From [Actinobacillus] rossii (lineage in GTDB: Bacteria; Pseudomonadota; Gammaproteobacteria; Enterobacterales; Pasteurellaceae), in the NCBI GenBank assembly GCA_900444965.1, contig UFRQ01000003.1, forward strand, positions 1,674,001 to 1,738,000: a stretch of 64,000 nt of DNA, given 5' to 3'. Below are positions 55,908-64,000 of this stretch, in pieces (positions within the stretch are counted from its first letter, which is position 1; every line of letters starts with the position of its first letter). A model generated the notes under the pieces. It had not been told where the DNA came from and ran no database searches. It worked only from the letters and a program-made list of their open reading frames with translations. The position numbers and the translations under genes were made by a program.

Positions 55908-57557
55908 TTAACGCCAAGCTTTGAATTGGTTGATTAAGCCATTGGTTGAGCTGTCGTGGCTTGAAACTTGTTCATTACCGGCAAGTTCAGGCAGAATGCG
56001 GTTTGCTAGTTGTTTACCTAACTCTACGCCCCATTGGTCAAAGCTGTAGATATTAAAGATAACACCTTGTACAAAGATTTTGTGTTCATACATGGCAATT
56101 AACGCGCCTAAGCTGAACGGTGTAATTTTTTGTAACAAGATGGAGTTCGTTGGTTTGTTACCTTGGAACACTTTAAATGGCACAATATCTTTCACATCGT
56201 CTAAAGATTTGCCTGCTTTAACAAATTCCGCTTCTACTTCTTCTTTGGTTTTACCGAAAGCTAAGGCTTCTGTTTGTGCAAAGAAGTTTGAAAGTAATTT
56301 TGCGTGGTGATCTGCTAATGGATTATGCGTTTGCGCTGGTGCAATAAAATCACAAGGAATTAAGGTTGTACCTTGGTGAATTAATTGATAGAACGCATGT
56401 TGACCGTTTGTACCTGGTTCACCCCAAATAATCGGGCCAGTTTGGTAACTGTCAATCACTTTACCATCACGTCCCACATATTTGCCGTTAGATTCCATAT
56501 TGCCTTGTTGGAAATAAGCTGCAAAACGGTGTAAATATTGGTCATAAGGTAAAATCGCTTCTGTTTGTGCGCCTAAGAAACTGGTGTTCCATAACCCTAC
56601 TAAGGCTAAAGTAGTAGGAATATTTTGCTCAATTGGTGCTGTGCGGAAATGTTTATCCATTTCGTGCGCACCGGCTAATAATTGTTCAAAATTATCAAAA
56701 CCAATAGAAAGGGCGATAGATAAACCGATAGCTGACCATAAAGAATAACGACCGCCAACCCAATCCCAGAAACCAAACATGTTGTCAGTATCAATACCAA
56801 ATTTCGCCACTTCAGATGCATTGGTTGAAAGTGCTGCAAAGTGTTTTGCTACGTGTTTTTCATCTTTTGCAGTGGCTAAGAACCAATCACGCGCGCTATT
56901 CGCATTCGTCATCGTTTCTTGTGTAGTGAAGGTTTTTGATGCCACTAAAACAAGGGTGGTTTCAGGGTTTACTTTTTTCAAGGTTTCTGCGATATGCGTG
57001 CCGTCCACATTAGACACAAAATGCATCGTTAAATGGTTTTTGTATGGACGCAAGGCTTCAGTCACCATATAAGGACCAAGATCGGAGCCACCGATACCAA
57101 TGTTAATCACATCGGTAATAGCTTTGCCAGTATAACCTTTCCACTCGCCCGAAATAACGCGTTCGCAGAATGATTTCATTTTTGCCAACACTTCATTGAC
57201 TTCTGTCATCACATCTTTGCCACCCACCAAAACTGGCGTATTAGAGCGATTACGTAAAGCCGTGTGCAAAACTGCACGATTTTCTGTTCGGTTAATTTTT
57301 GCGCCTGTAAACATCGCTTCTTTTGCACTGTCTAGAGCACATTCTTGCGCTAATTGACGCAATAATTTCAACGTTTCTTGATTGATATTATTTTTAGAAT
57401 AATCCACCAAAATCTCGTTATTGAACGTCAAAGAATAATCTGTAAAGCGATTAGATTCTTGCGCAAATAATTGCTGGATAGTTGTTTTACCAAAAGTCGC
57501 CTTATGCGCTTCTAACGCTTTCCATGCGTTGGTTGTGGTTGGGTTGATATTTTGCAT
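55908..57557 (-). CDS. pgi: Glucose-6-phosphate isomerase
   Basis: Converts glucose 6-phosphate and fructose 6-phosphate. 549 residues as in E. coli. Both PGI signatures are seen: [15 protein letters not shown] with DGTHIAETL, and [12 protein letters not shown] / [13 protein letters not shown]. Good ribosome-binding site (GGAGAAG) before ATG 57557. Confidence 0.97.
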   Translation of the reverse strand: MQNINPTTTNAWKALEAHKATFGKTTIQQLFAQESNRFTDYSLTFNNEILVDYSKNNINQETLKLLRQLAQECALDSAKEAMFTGAKINRTENRAVLHTALRNRSNTPVLVGGKDVMTEVNEVLAKMKSFCERVISGEWKGYTGKAITDVINIGIGGSDLGPYMVTEALRPYKNHLTMHFVSNVDGTHIAETLKKVNPETTLVLVASKTFTTQETMTNANSARDWFLATAKDEKHVAKHFAALSTNASEVAKFGIDTDNMFGFWDWVGGRYSLWSAIGLSIALSIGFDNFEQLLAGAHEMDKHFRTAPIEQNIPTTLALVGLWNTSFLGAQTEAILPYDQYLHRFAAYFQQGNMESNGKYVGRDGKVIDSYQTGPIIWGEPGTNGQHAFYQLIHQGTTLIPCDFIAPAQTHNPLADHHAKLLSNFFAQTEALAFGKTKEEVEAEFVKAGKSLDDVKDIVPFKVFQGNKPTNSILLQKITPFSLGALIAMYEHKIFVQGVIFNIYSFDQWGVELGKQLANRILPELAGNEQVSSHDSSTNGLINQFKAWR

Positions 57558-57591
57558 TATCTTCTCCTATTAATAATAAAAAAATTAAATT

Positions 57592-58668
57592 CTAATCGAT
57601 ATATTCTGTTAACACTCGCGGGGTGAGTTTCGTCATTAATTCATAACTCAAAATACCTGTATATTGAGCGACTGTTTCGATGGGCAATTCTTTTCCCCAT
57701 AAAATGACTTCATCCCCTACTTTATCACAGCAGTCTTTACCAAGATCTACCGTAATCATATCCATTGATACTCGTCCGACAATGGGCACTAATCTGCCAT
57801 TCACATAGACCGGTGTTCCTTGCGGAATATTTCTTGGGTAGCCATCACCATAACCAATTGCGACAACACCAATTTTAGTGTCTTTTTCGCTTACCCAAAT
57901 ACCGCCATAGCCAACGGGTTCACCGGCTTTATGATTACGTACGGCAATAAGTGATGAGGCTAATGTCATCACCGGTTCTAAGCCATATTCTTGAGAGGAT
58001 GTATCTGTTGGAGATACGCCATACATAATAATACCGGGACGGATAAACTCTAAATGTGATTCAGGCCAAAATAAGATACCACCAGAAGCCGCAATAGTCC
58101 GTTCTCCAGATTTATCTTGGGTTGCGCTTAAAAAACGATCGAGTTGAATTTGAGTATAATCGCTGTCAAGTTCATCGGCACGGCTAAAATGGCTCACAAA
58201 GCCAAAGTGCGGTTCAATATTGGCGCATTTTGCAAATTCTTGGCAATAATAATCGACTTCTTCTAATGCCACACCTAAACGATGCATTCCCGTATCTACT
58301 TTTAGCCACACTTTAATTGGGTTAGGTAATTCTGCATTTTTTAGTGCATCGAGCTGCTCTTGGCTATGCACAACGGTTTGAATATTATTCACTGCAATAA
58401 TAGGTAAATCTTTTTCGGAAAAGAAACCCTCAAGCAATAAGATAGGCTTAATTACGCCTTTTGAGCGTAATGTTAAGGCTTCTTCTAAACGCGCGACACC
58501 GAAACAATCTACATCATTTTCAATTTGTGATGTAACGAATTCGACACCATGCCCATAAGCATTGGCTTTAACGATAGCAATAATTTTGCTTTTAGGCGCT
58601 TTTTGTTTGATAAGTTGAATATTATGTTTCAGAGCCACTGAACTAATTTTGGCTGTTGCTGCTTTCAC
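57592..58668 (-). CDS. alr: Alanine racemase
   Basis: PLP enzyme interconverting L- and D-alanine for peptidoglycan. The PLP lysine K34 is in IVKANAYGHG, and the second catalytic region has VAIGYGDGYPR. 358 residues. The start is GTG at 58668 (KAATAKISS follows), with AAGAAG upstream; no ATG fits better. It sits between dnaB and pgi on the minus strand, the order dnaB-alr-pgi. Confidence 0.95.
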   Translation of the reverse strand: MKAATAKISSVALKHNIQLIKQKAPKSKIIAIVKANAYGHGVEFVTSQIENDVDCFGVARLEEALTLRSKGVIKPILLLEGFFSEKDLPIIAVNNIQTVVHSQEQLDALKNAELPNPIKVWLKVDTGMHRLGVALEEVDYYCQEFAKCANIEPHFGFVSHFSRADELDSDYTQIQLDRFLSATQDKSGERTIAASGGILFWPESHLEFIRPGIIMYGVSPTDTSSQEYGLEPVMTLASSLIAVRNHKAGEPVGYGGIWVSEKDTKIGVVAIGYGDGYPRNIPQGTPVYVNGRLVPIVGRVSMDMITVDLGKDCCDKVGDEVILWGKELPIETVAQYTGILSYELMTKLTPRVLTEYID

Positions 58669-58745
58669 GTTGAACTTCTTATAACTATTTATTTTTTGAC
58701 CGCACTTTTGATTTGATTAGCGCGGTTTTAGGGGTAAATTTACCT

Positions 58746-60158
58746 TTAATATTCATCCGATAACTGCCATGCTTGTGGCGCATTATCAAAACGTGAATAT
58801 CGACCTTGGAAAATAAGAGGAACACGTCCGATCGGTCCATTACGTTGTTTTCCAATAATGATTTCTGCGCGGTTACGGTTTTCTTCTGTCGTCTCGTGAT
58901 AGACCTCATCACGATAGATAAACATAATTAAATCCGCATCTTGTTCAATAGAGCCTGATTCACGCAAATCTGAGTTCACCGGTCGCTTGTCTGTTCGGTT
59001 TTCCAAGGTACGGTTTAATTGTGACAACGCCACAACGGGCACTTCTAACTCTTTGGCTAAGGCTTTCAGTGAACGAGAAATTTCTGCAATTTCTAAAGTT
59101 CGATTATCAAATCCTGGTGCACGCATTAATTGTAAATAATCCACCATAATCAAACTTAAACCACTATGTTCACGATAAACACGACGCGCCCGAGAACGTA
59201 ATTCGGTTGGTGTTAATCCTGATGAATCGTCAATATACATATTCGGTTTTTTGGCAAGCATTGCCATCGTGCTCGAAATTTTTGCCCAGTCCGCGTCATC
59301 ATTAATTTGCCCCGTCCGAATTGCAGTTTGATCAACGCGAGAAAGTGACGCAAGTGTACGCATCATAATTTGTTCTGCTGGCATTTCAAGACTGAAAATC
59401 AACACTGGTTTATCGCTATGCATTGCCGCATTTTCGCATAAATTCATAGCAAAAGTGGTTTTACCCATAGACGGGCGCGCTGCCACAATGATCAAATCTG
59501 ATGGCTGTAAGCCCGAGGTTTTCTTATCTAAATCCACAAATCCTGTAGTTACCCCTGTTACGCCTTGATGGCCACTCATTTTCAGCATTTCAATACGATC
59601 AATCGTTCGTTCTAAAATACTGGCAATATTTTCCGGCCCTTCATTTTCTGATGTTCGCTTTTCGGCAATACTGAATACTTCACGCTCTGCTTCATCCAAG
59701 ATTTCTTTGATGTCTTTGCCTTTGGGTGTATAAGCGCGTTGTGCAATATTATTTCCTACGCCAATTAATTCTCGCAAAATTGCTTTTTCGCGCACAATAT
59801 CCGCATAAGCATTCACATTCGCCGAACTTGGCGTATTTTTGGATAATTCAGCAAGATAAGCAAATCCGCCGACATCATTAATCACACCACGATTTTGTAG
59901 GGATTGATCAAGGGTTAACAAATCAATAGGCGAATTTTGACGGGCTAGATTTTCGATTTCTTGGAAAATAATTCGATGTGCCGCAAGGTAGAAATCATCG
60001 GCAATCACACGTTCGACAACATTTTCCCAATGTTTATTATTAATCATTACGGCACCTAACACAGCTTGTTCTGCTTCAATAGAATGTGGCGGGATACTCG
60101 CTTGTGTCAGTTGTTGATCTCGTTCAGAAAATGGGGATGTTGTCAGGTTTTTAGCCAT
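58746..60158 (-). CDS. dnaB: Replicative DNA helicase DnaB
   Basis: Hexameric 5'-3' helicase at the fork. N-terminal primase-binding domain, linker, and RecA-like motor with Walker A ARPSMGKTT (228-236) and Walker B LIMVDYLQLM. 470 residues (E. coli 471). I start at ATG 60158; a TTG 12 bases upstream is in frame but unlikely. Shine-Dalgarno is weak. Confidence 0.97.
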   Translation of the reverse strand: MAKNLTTSPFSERDQQLTQASIPPHSIEAEQAVLGAVMINNKHWENVVERVIADDFYLAAHRIIFQEIENLARQNSPIDLLTLDQSLQNRGVINDVGGFAYLAELSKNTPSSANVNAYADIVREKAILRELIGVGNNIAQRAYTPKGKDIKEILDEAEREVFSIAEKRTSENEGPENIASILERTIDRIEMLKMSGHQGVTGVTTGFVDLDKKTSGLQPSDLIIVAARPSMGKTTFAMNLCENAAMHSDKPVLIFSLEMPAEQIMMRTLASLSRVDQTAIRTGQINDDADWAKISSTMAMLAKKPNMYIDDSSGLTPTELRSRARRVYREHSGLSLIMVDYLQLMRAPGFDNRTLEIAEISRSLKALAKELEVPVVALSQLNRTLENRTDKRPVNSDLRESGSIEQDADLIMFIYRDEVYHETTEENRNRAEIIIGKQRNGPIGRVPLIFQGRYSRFDNAPQAWQLSDEY

Positions 60159-60293
60159 TTTATTAACCAATATATGATTGTCAAAAATTGCTGTATATTA
60201 TACCTGAAATTAGGGTCATAATTAAGTTAAAAGTGCGGTGAAATTTTGACAAGTTTTTAGTAAAATCAGTAAAAAATATTGAATGATAATTTT

Positions 60294-61292
60294 ATGTCGA
60301 AAACTAAACGTCCTACTTTACAAGATATTGCTAGTCATCTTGGTATTACGAAGATGACAGTCAGCCGTTATTTGCGTGATCCCAATACGGTTGCGCTTGA
60401 AACACAAACGCGAATTGCACAAGCGCTCGAACATTTTGGATACATTCCTAATAAAGCACCTAATATGCTATCGAATGCTAAAAGTCGTGCTATTGGGGTA
60501 TTGTTGCCATCCTTAACAAACTCGGTGTTTGCAGAAGTATTAAAAGGCATTGAAATTGTGACAGATAAAGCCAATTATCAAACTATGTTGGCTCACTATG
60601 GCTATAGTCTTGAAAAAGAAGAGCAACGAATTGAAAGCTTACTTTCCTATAATATTGATGGATTAATTCTTTCTGAAAACCAACACACCGCGCGTACGTT
60701 GAAAATGCTTGAAGTGGCAAATATTCCTGTTATTGAAATCATGGATACGTCAGAGTTAGGCATACAACAAGTTGTGGGATTTGATAATATTTCTGCAGCA
60801 CAAGCGATGGTTGAAACGATGATTTTGCGAGGGTATAAAAATATTGTGTATTTTTCTGCACGACAAGATAAGCGAACCTTATTGAAAATGCAGGGCTATG
60901 AAAAAGCCATGAAAAAATATAAATTAAAAACTAAGGTTATCGGTTCTGAAGAAAGTTCATCATTCACAATGGGAGCGGAGTCTTTACAACAAGCCCTTAA
61001 AGAATATCCTGAAATTGATGGTATTTTTTGTACTAACGATGACTTAGCGATTGGTGCTTTATTCGAGTGCCAACGCCTTAATATTCAAGTACCGGAACAA
61101 ATGGCAATAGCGGGATTTCATGGACACGATGTGGGGCAATCTATTACACCACAACTTTCTACTGTTATCACGCCGCGTTTAGAAATCGGTAAAGTGGCTG
61201 CTCAAGAATTATTAAATCGTATCCATAATATCCCACAGCAAAGCCGAATTATCGATCTAGGCTATGATATTCATTTAGGTGAAACATTATAA
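60294..61292 (+). CDS. gntR: LacI-family regulator, GntR type (gluconate/idonate)
   Basis: 332-residue repressor with N-terminal LacI HTH (PTLQDIASHLGITKMTVSRYLRDP) and a periplasmic-binding-like sensor domain. Closest in memory to E. coli GntR/IdnR, which respond to gluconate or 5-ketogluconate. Start ATG 60294 chosen over TTG 60279. Its neighbours gntK, idnD, idnO and a permease gene form the likely regulon, and two matching operators lie at 61893-61908 and 62025-62040. Confidence 0.87.
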   Translation: MSKTKRPTLQDIASHLGITKMTVSRYLRDPNTVALETQTRIAQALEHFGYIPNKAPNMLSNAKSRAIGVLLPSLTNSVFAEVLKGIEIVTDKANYQTMLAHYGYSLEKEEQRIESLLSYNIDGLILSENQHTARTLKMLEVANIPVIEIMDTSELGIQQVVGFDNISAAQAMVETMILRGYKNIVYFSARQDKRTLLKMQGYEKAMKKYKLKTKVIGSEESSSFTMGAESLQQALKEYPEIDGIFCTNDDLAIGALFECQRLNIQVPEQMAIAGFHGHDVGQSITPQLSTVITPRLEIGKVAAQELLNRIHNIPQQSRIIDLGYDIHLGETL

Positions 61293-61293
61293 A

Positions 61294-61321
61294 AAAGTGC
61301 GGTGAAATTTGACCGCACTTT
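61294..61321. terminator. Terminator from paired uptake signals between gntR and gntK
   Basis: AAAGTGCGGT and ACCGCACTTT form a 10-bp stem with an 8-nt loop between convergent genes. Confidence 0.75.
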
Positions 61322-61326
61322 ATGTA

Positions 61327-61842
61327 TTAAATAAGTGGTTTTAATGCCAAAAAACAACGTTCCACGACGTCATCAAATGAGCCATCAATGCTAACAGGAA
61401 TGACATCGGGTTCTTCTGCAACATTCGGTTCTTCTAATGTTGCAAACTGGCTTTTGAGCATATCTTCTTTCATATAATGCCCTTTGCGTTGTTTCATTCG
61501 CTCTAAAATCAACTCATAACTACCATGTAACCAAATAAACTTCACATTTTCATTACCATCACGAATTAAATCACGATATTTCTTTTTCAGCGCAGAACAA
61601 ACAATAATCCCGATTTCACTTTTTTTCTCTAAGCTAAATGCAGCATCGCGAATGCGTTCAAGCCAAGGTGAGCGATCTTCATCATTCAGAGGCTGTCCTG
61701 CCCCCATTTTTAAAATATTTGCTCTCGGATGCAAATCATCACCATCAATCAGCTTAATACCGAGCTTTTGCGCAACTGCCGTTCCAACCGATGTTTTTCC
61801 TGTACTACATACACCCATTAGAATGAAACTTTTTCCTGCCAT
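61327..61842 (-). CDS. gntK: Gluconokinase
   Basis: Phosphorylates gluconate to 6-phosphogluconate, feeding the pentose phosphate path. 171 residues with P-loop GVCSTGKT (10-17), DGDDLHPRANILKM (substrate-binding) and QRKGHYM, as in GntK/IdnK. Divergent from idnD; both share the 200-bp control region with two operators and two CRP sites. Confidence 0.93.
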   Translation of the reverse strand: MAGKSFILMGVCSTGKTSVGTAVAQKLGIKLIDGDDLHPRANILKMGAGQPLNDEDRSPWLERIRDAAFSLEKKSEIGIIVCSALKKKYRDLIRDGNENVKFIWLHGSYELILERMKQRKGHYMKEDMLKSQFATLEEPNVAEEPDVIPVSIDGSFDDVVERCFLALKPLI

Positions 61843-61892
61843 TTTATTACTCCTAATCTTTTTTCTCTTACCATATATTACTTTTCACTTAA

Positions 61893-61908
61893 ATGTTACT
61901 GGTAACGA
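61893..61908. promoter_or_regulatory. GntR/IdnR-type operator, gntK side
   Basis: ATGTTACTGGTAACGA, a palindromic LacI-family site close to the known GntR operator ATGTTACCGGTAACAT. Confidence 0.75.
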
Positions 61909-61915
61909 AAAATTA

Positions 61916-61931
61916 TGTGATCTTTATCACA
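61916..61931. promoter_or_regulatory. CRP site, gntK side
   Basis: TGTGATCTTTATCACA fits TGTGA-N6-TCACA exactly. Confidence 0.8.
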
Positions 61932-61967
61932 AAATATTTTTATCTTTTTAAGATAGATAATTTAAAT

Positions 61968-61983
61968 TGTGATGAATCTCACA
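61968..61983. promoter_or_regulatory. CRP site, idnD side
   Basis: TGTGATGAATCTCACA, also exact, within the longer palindrome AAATTGTGA-N6-TCACAATTT. Confidence 0.8.
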
Positions 61984-62024
61984 ATTTACTAGTTTATTCC
62001 TTTATCTTTTAGTGAAAAAGAAAT

Positions 62025-62040
62025 ATGTTACGCGTAACCA
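62025..62040. promoter_or_regulatory. GntR/IdnR-type operator, idnD side
   Basis: ATGTTACGCGTAACCA, 21 bases before the idnD ATG; a roadblock position just downstream of the promoter. Confidence 0.75.
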
Positions 62041-62061
62041 ATCATGCTCAAAGGAGAAATT

Positions 62062-63105
62062 ATGAAAGTTGAAATATTATCTTGTGTAGTTAAAGGTAAA
62101 GCTGATTTAGATGTTATCACACAACACATTGAATATGATGAAAATAGTCAAGAACAAACTTTAGTAAAAATTACTCGAGGTGGTATTTGTGGTTCTGACT
62201 TGAGTTATTACCAAAATGGCCGTGTGGGAAATTTTGAAATTAAACACCCTATGGTCTTAGGTCATGAAGTTATAGGGAAAATTGTAAAAACAAATGATCC
62301 TAAACTGTATGTAGGACAAAAAGTTGCCATTAATCCAAGTAAGCCATGTTTGCAATGTAAATACTGTCTCGCTGGCGATACTAATCAATGTGAGACTATG
62401 CGTTTTTTTGGTAGTGCGATGTATAACCCGCATGTTGATGGTGGCTTTACACAATTTAAAGTTGTTGATAATGCGCAATGTGTTGATTATCCACAAGATG
62501 CACCAGATGACGTAATGGCATTTGCAGAACCACTCGCTGTGACTATTCATGCTGCTAAACAAGCAGGTGATTTAATGGGTAAAAAAGTCTTTGTATCCGG
62601 TGTTGGACCTATCGGTTGTTTAGTTGTTGCCGCAGTAAAAGCATTAGGTGCCGCTGAAATTGTTTGTGCAGATATGAGCCAACGTTGTTTAGATTTAGCT
62701 AAGACAATGGGCGCAACAAAAACTTTACACGCTGCTAATGATGATTTTTCATCTTATGCCGAACATAAAGGTTATTTTGATGTGTCATTTGAAGCCTCTG
62801 GTCATCCTTCATCAATTGAGCGTTGTTTAGCAATTACGAAAGCACGTGGCACCTTAATTCAGGTCGGTATGGGCGGCCCTGTTCCTGAGTTTAATTTGAT
62901 GACATTAATTGCAAAAGAAATTAGTTGGAAAGGCACATTCCGATTTGTTGAAGAGTTTAATACTTCTGTTGAATGGTTAAGTACAGGGAAAGTCAATCCA
63001 CTTCCTTTACTTTCAAAAGTGGTACATTTTGAAGACTTTGAAGAAGCTGTAAAACTTGCTGGAAATAAAAATGAAATTGCGAAAGTTCAAATTAGTTTTG
63101 AATAA
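62062..63105 (+). CDS. idnD: L-idonate 5-dehydrogenase
   Basis: Zinc-dependent medium-chain dehydrogenase oxidising L-idonate to 5-ketogluconate. Catalytic zinc ligands in GGICGSD and GHEVIG; structural zinc cysteines in CLQCKYCLAGDTNQC; Rossmann motif GVGPIGC. 347 residues, near E. coli IdnD (343), with very similar MRFFGSAMYNPHVDGGFT. Start ATG 62062 with AAAGGAG upstream. Confidence 0.94.
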   Translation: MKVEILSCVVKGKADLDVITQHIEYDENSQEQTLVKITRGGICGSDLSYYQNGRVGNFEIKHPMVLGHEVIGKIVKTNDPKLYVGQKVAINPSKPCLQCKYCLAGDTNQCETMRFFGSAMYNPHVDGGFTQFKVVDNAQCVDYPQDAPDDVMAFAEPLAVTIHAAKQAGDLMGKKVFVSGVGPIGCLVVAAVKALGAAEIVCADMSQRCLDLAKTMGATKTLHAANDDFSSYAEHKGYFDVSFEASGHPSSIERCLAITKARGTLIQVGMGGPVPEFNLMTLIAKEISWKGTFRFVEEFNTSVEWLSTGKVNPLPLLSKVVHFEDFEEAVKLAGNKNEIAKVQISFE

Positions 63106-63114
63106 GGATTTAGT

Positions 63115-63879
63115 ATGAGTGAATTATTTTCTTTAAAAAATAAACGTATTTTAATCACAGGTTCTACTCGCGGTATTGGTCGATTATTGGCGCAGGGTGT
63201 GGTTGAACATGGTGCTGAAGTAATAATTAATAGTACCAATCAAGAAAAATCCCAGATCGTCGCGGACGAATTAAATGCACAGGGATTTAAAGCCTATGCG
63301 GTTGCCTTTGATATTACTGACACGCAAGCCGTTCACCATGCTATTGATTATATTGAAAAAGAAATTGGTGCAATTGATGTATTAATTAATAATGCGGGTA
63401 TTCAACGTCGCCATCCATTCTGTGAATTTCCTGAAAAAGATTTCGATGATCTTGTAAGCGTAAACCAAAAAGCGGTGTTTATTGTATCTCAAGCCGTCGC
63501 ACGCTATATGGTGAAACGTCAGCGCGGCAAAATCATTAATATCGGTTCCATGCAAAGTGAATTAGGACGGGATACAATTACACCTTATGCAGCAACAAAA
63601 GGGGCAGTTAAAATGTTAACGCGCGGTATGTGTGTAGAGCTTGCACGTTACAATATTCAAGTTAATGGTATCGCGCCGGGCTATTTTGCAACAGAATTGA
63701 CCAAACCGCTGGTTGAAAATAAAGAGTTTACTGAATGGTTATGTAAACGTACTCCGGCTAATCGTTGGGGCGATCCGAAAGAACTGATTGGTGCAGCAGT
63801 ATTTTTATCATCTCAAGCCTCCGACTTCGTTAACGGACATCTATTATTTGTTGACGGCGGTATGCTAGCAGCGGTTTAG
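63115..63879 (+). CDS. idnO: Gluconate 5-dehydrogenase
   Basis: Short-chain dehydrogenase reducing 5-ketogluconate to gluconate with NAD(P)H. Cofactor motif GSTRGIGR, NNAG, and active site Y-x3-K (YAATK) with upstream serine (GSMQS). 254 residues, as in E. coli. 9 bp after idnD, so same operon. Confidence 0.94.
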   Translation: MSELFSLKNKRILITGSTRGIGRLLAQGVVEHGAEVIINSTNQEKSQIVADELNAQGFKAYAVAFDITDTQAVHHAIDYIEKEIGAIDVLINNAGIQRRHPFCEFPEKDFDDLVSVNQKAVFIVSQAVARYMVKRQRGKIINIGSMQSELGRDTITPYAATKGAVKMLTRGMCVELARYNIQVNGIAPGYFATELTKPLVENKEFTEWLCKRTPANRWGDPKELIGAAVFLSSQASDFVNGHLLFVDGGMLAAV

Positions 63880-63889
63880 GGAGAAAACT

Positions 63890-64000
63890 ATGTTAATTGT
63901 TATTTTAATTGCCTCTATTGCACTTCTACTTTTATTAATTATGAAATTTAGAGTGCATGCATTTGTCGCTTTAACATTAGTGAGCTTATTAACAGCTCTC
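63890..64000 (+). CDS. GntP-family gluconate/idonate permease, N-terminal part
   Basis: Open from ATG 63890 (GGGAGAAAA upstream) to the right edge. The visible 37 residues start MLIVILIASIALLLLLIMKF and are one membrane helix plus the start of another (HAFVALTLVSLL), as in GntT/IdnT. Follows idnO by 10 bp, so likely IdnT. Cut by the window. Confidence 0.8.
   Translation, partial: MLIVILIASIALLLLLIMKFRVHAFVALTLVSLLTAL

Overview
The window looks like a chromosomal segment of a low-GC gammaproteobacterium of the family Pasteurellaceae, in the Haemophilus/Aggregatibacter/Pasteurella group. The strongest sign is the 9-bp Haemophilus-type DNA uptake signal AAGTGCGGT, or its complement, found about forty times by eye across 64 kb, often as facing pairs that form terminators. 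Gene content agrees: MukFEB instead of SMC condensin, CysB, class 2 PyrD, PepN, NrdDG and Hia/YadA-type adhesins. I cannot fix the species. A full-length lacZ and an idonate/gluconate cluster would suit H. parainfluenzae or a relative.

Layout. 1-2336 is the 3' end of a trimeric autotransporter adhesin. 2480-4290 is an IS200/IS605-type element with TnpA, TnpB and a probable guide RNA. 4338-7501 is an accessory island: a small basic protein, a class II Fic protein, the N-terminal stub of a plasmid Rep_3 initiator with degenerate iteron-like repeats, an ImmA/IrrE-type metallopeptidase and a frameshifted DUF4411 (PIN-like) gene. 7649-30481 is mostly housekeeping: truA, yciO, rluB, cysB, an EamA transporter, rnfH, roxA, accD, folC, a histidine phosphatase, pepN, pyrD, rnm, ydjA, cls, a pseudouridine synthase, pheS, an unknown periplasmic protein, pheT, ihfA, an NlpC/P60 lipoprotein and sbcB. 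An 820-bp AT-rich gap leads to a lone lacZ (31305-34325), then yegP and the mukFEB operon on the minus strand, and ttcA.

43011-48073 is a second, very repetitive trimeric autotransporter whose extended signal peptide is out of frame with the passenger. It is followed by nrdD, a long palindromic element, nrdG, yjjV, pth, ychF, a small methyltransferase-like membrane protein, a chimeric remnant of a homocysteine S-methyltransferase gene, an EamA transporter, pgi, alr and dnaB. The right end (60294-64000) is an idonate/gluconate utilisation locus: a GntR-type LacI-family regulator, gntK, idnD, idnO and the start of a GntP-family permease. Two palindromic repressor operators and two near-consensus CRP sites lie between gntK and idnD.

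The most notable observations are the complete TnpB with its predicted guide RNA next to an adhesin gene, the remains of an integrated plasmid carrying Fic and ImmA/PIN-type genes, the broken adhesin with 42-bp, 51-bp and 494-bp internal repeats, a secreted protein of unknown function inserted between pheS and pheT, a pair of NrdR-like boxes before nrdD, and at least two families of intergenic palindromic repeats. I saw no rRNA, tRNA or CRISPR array.
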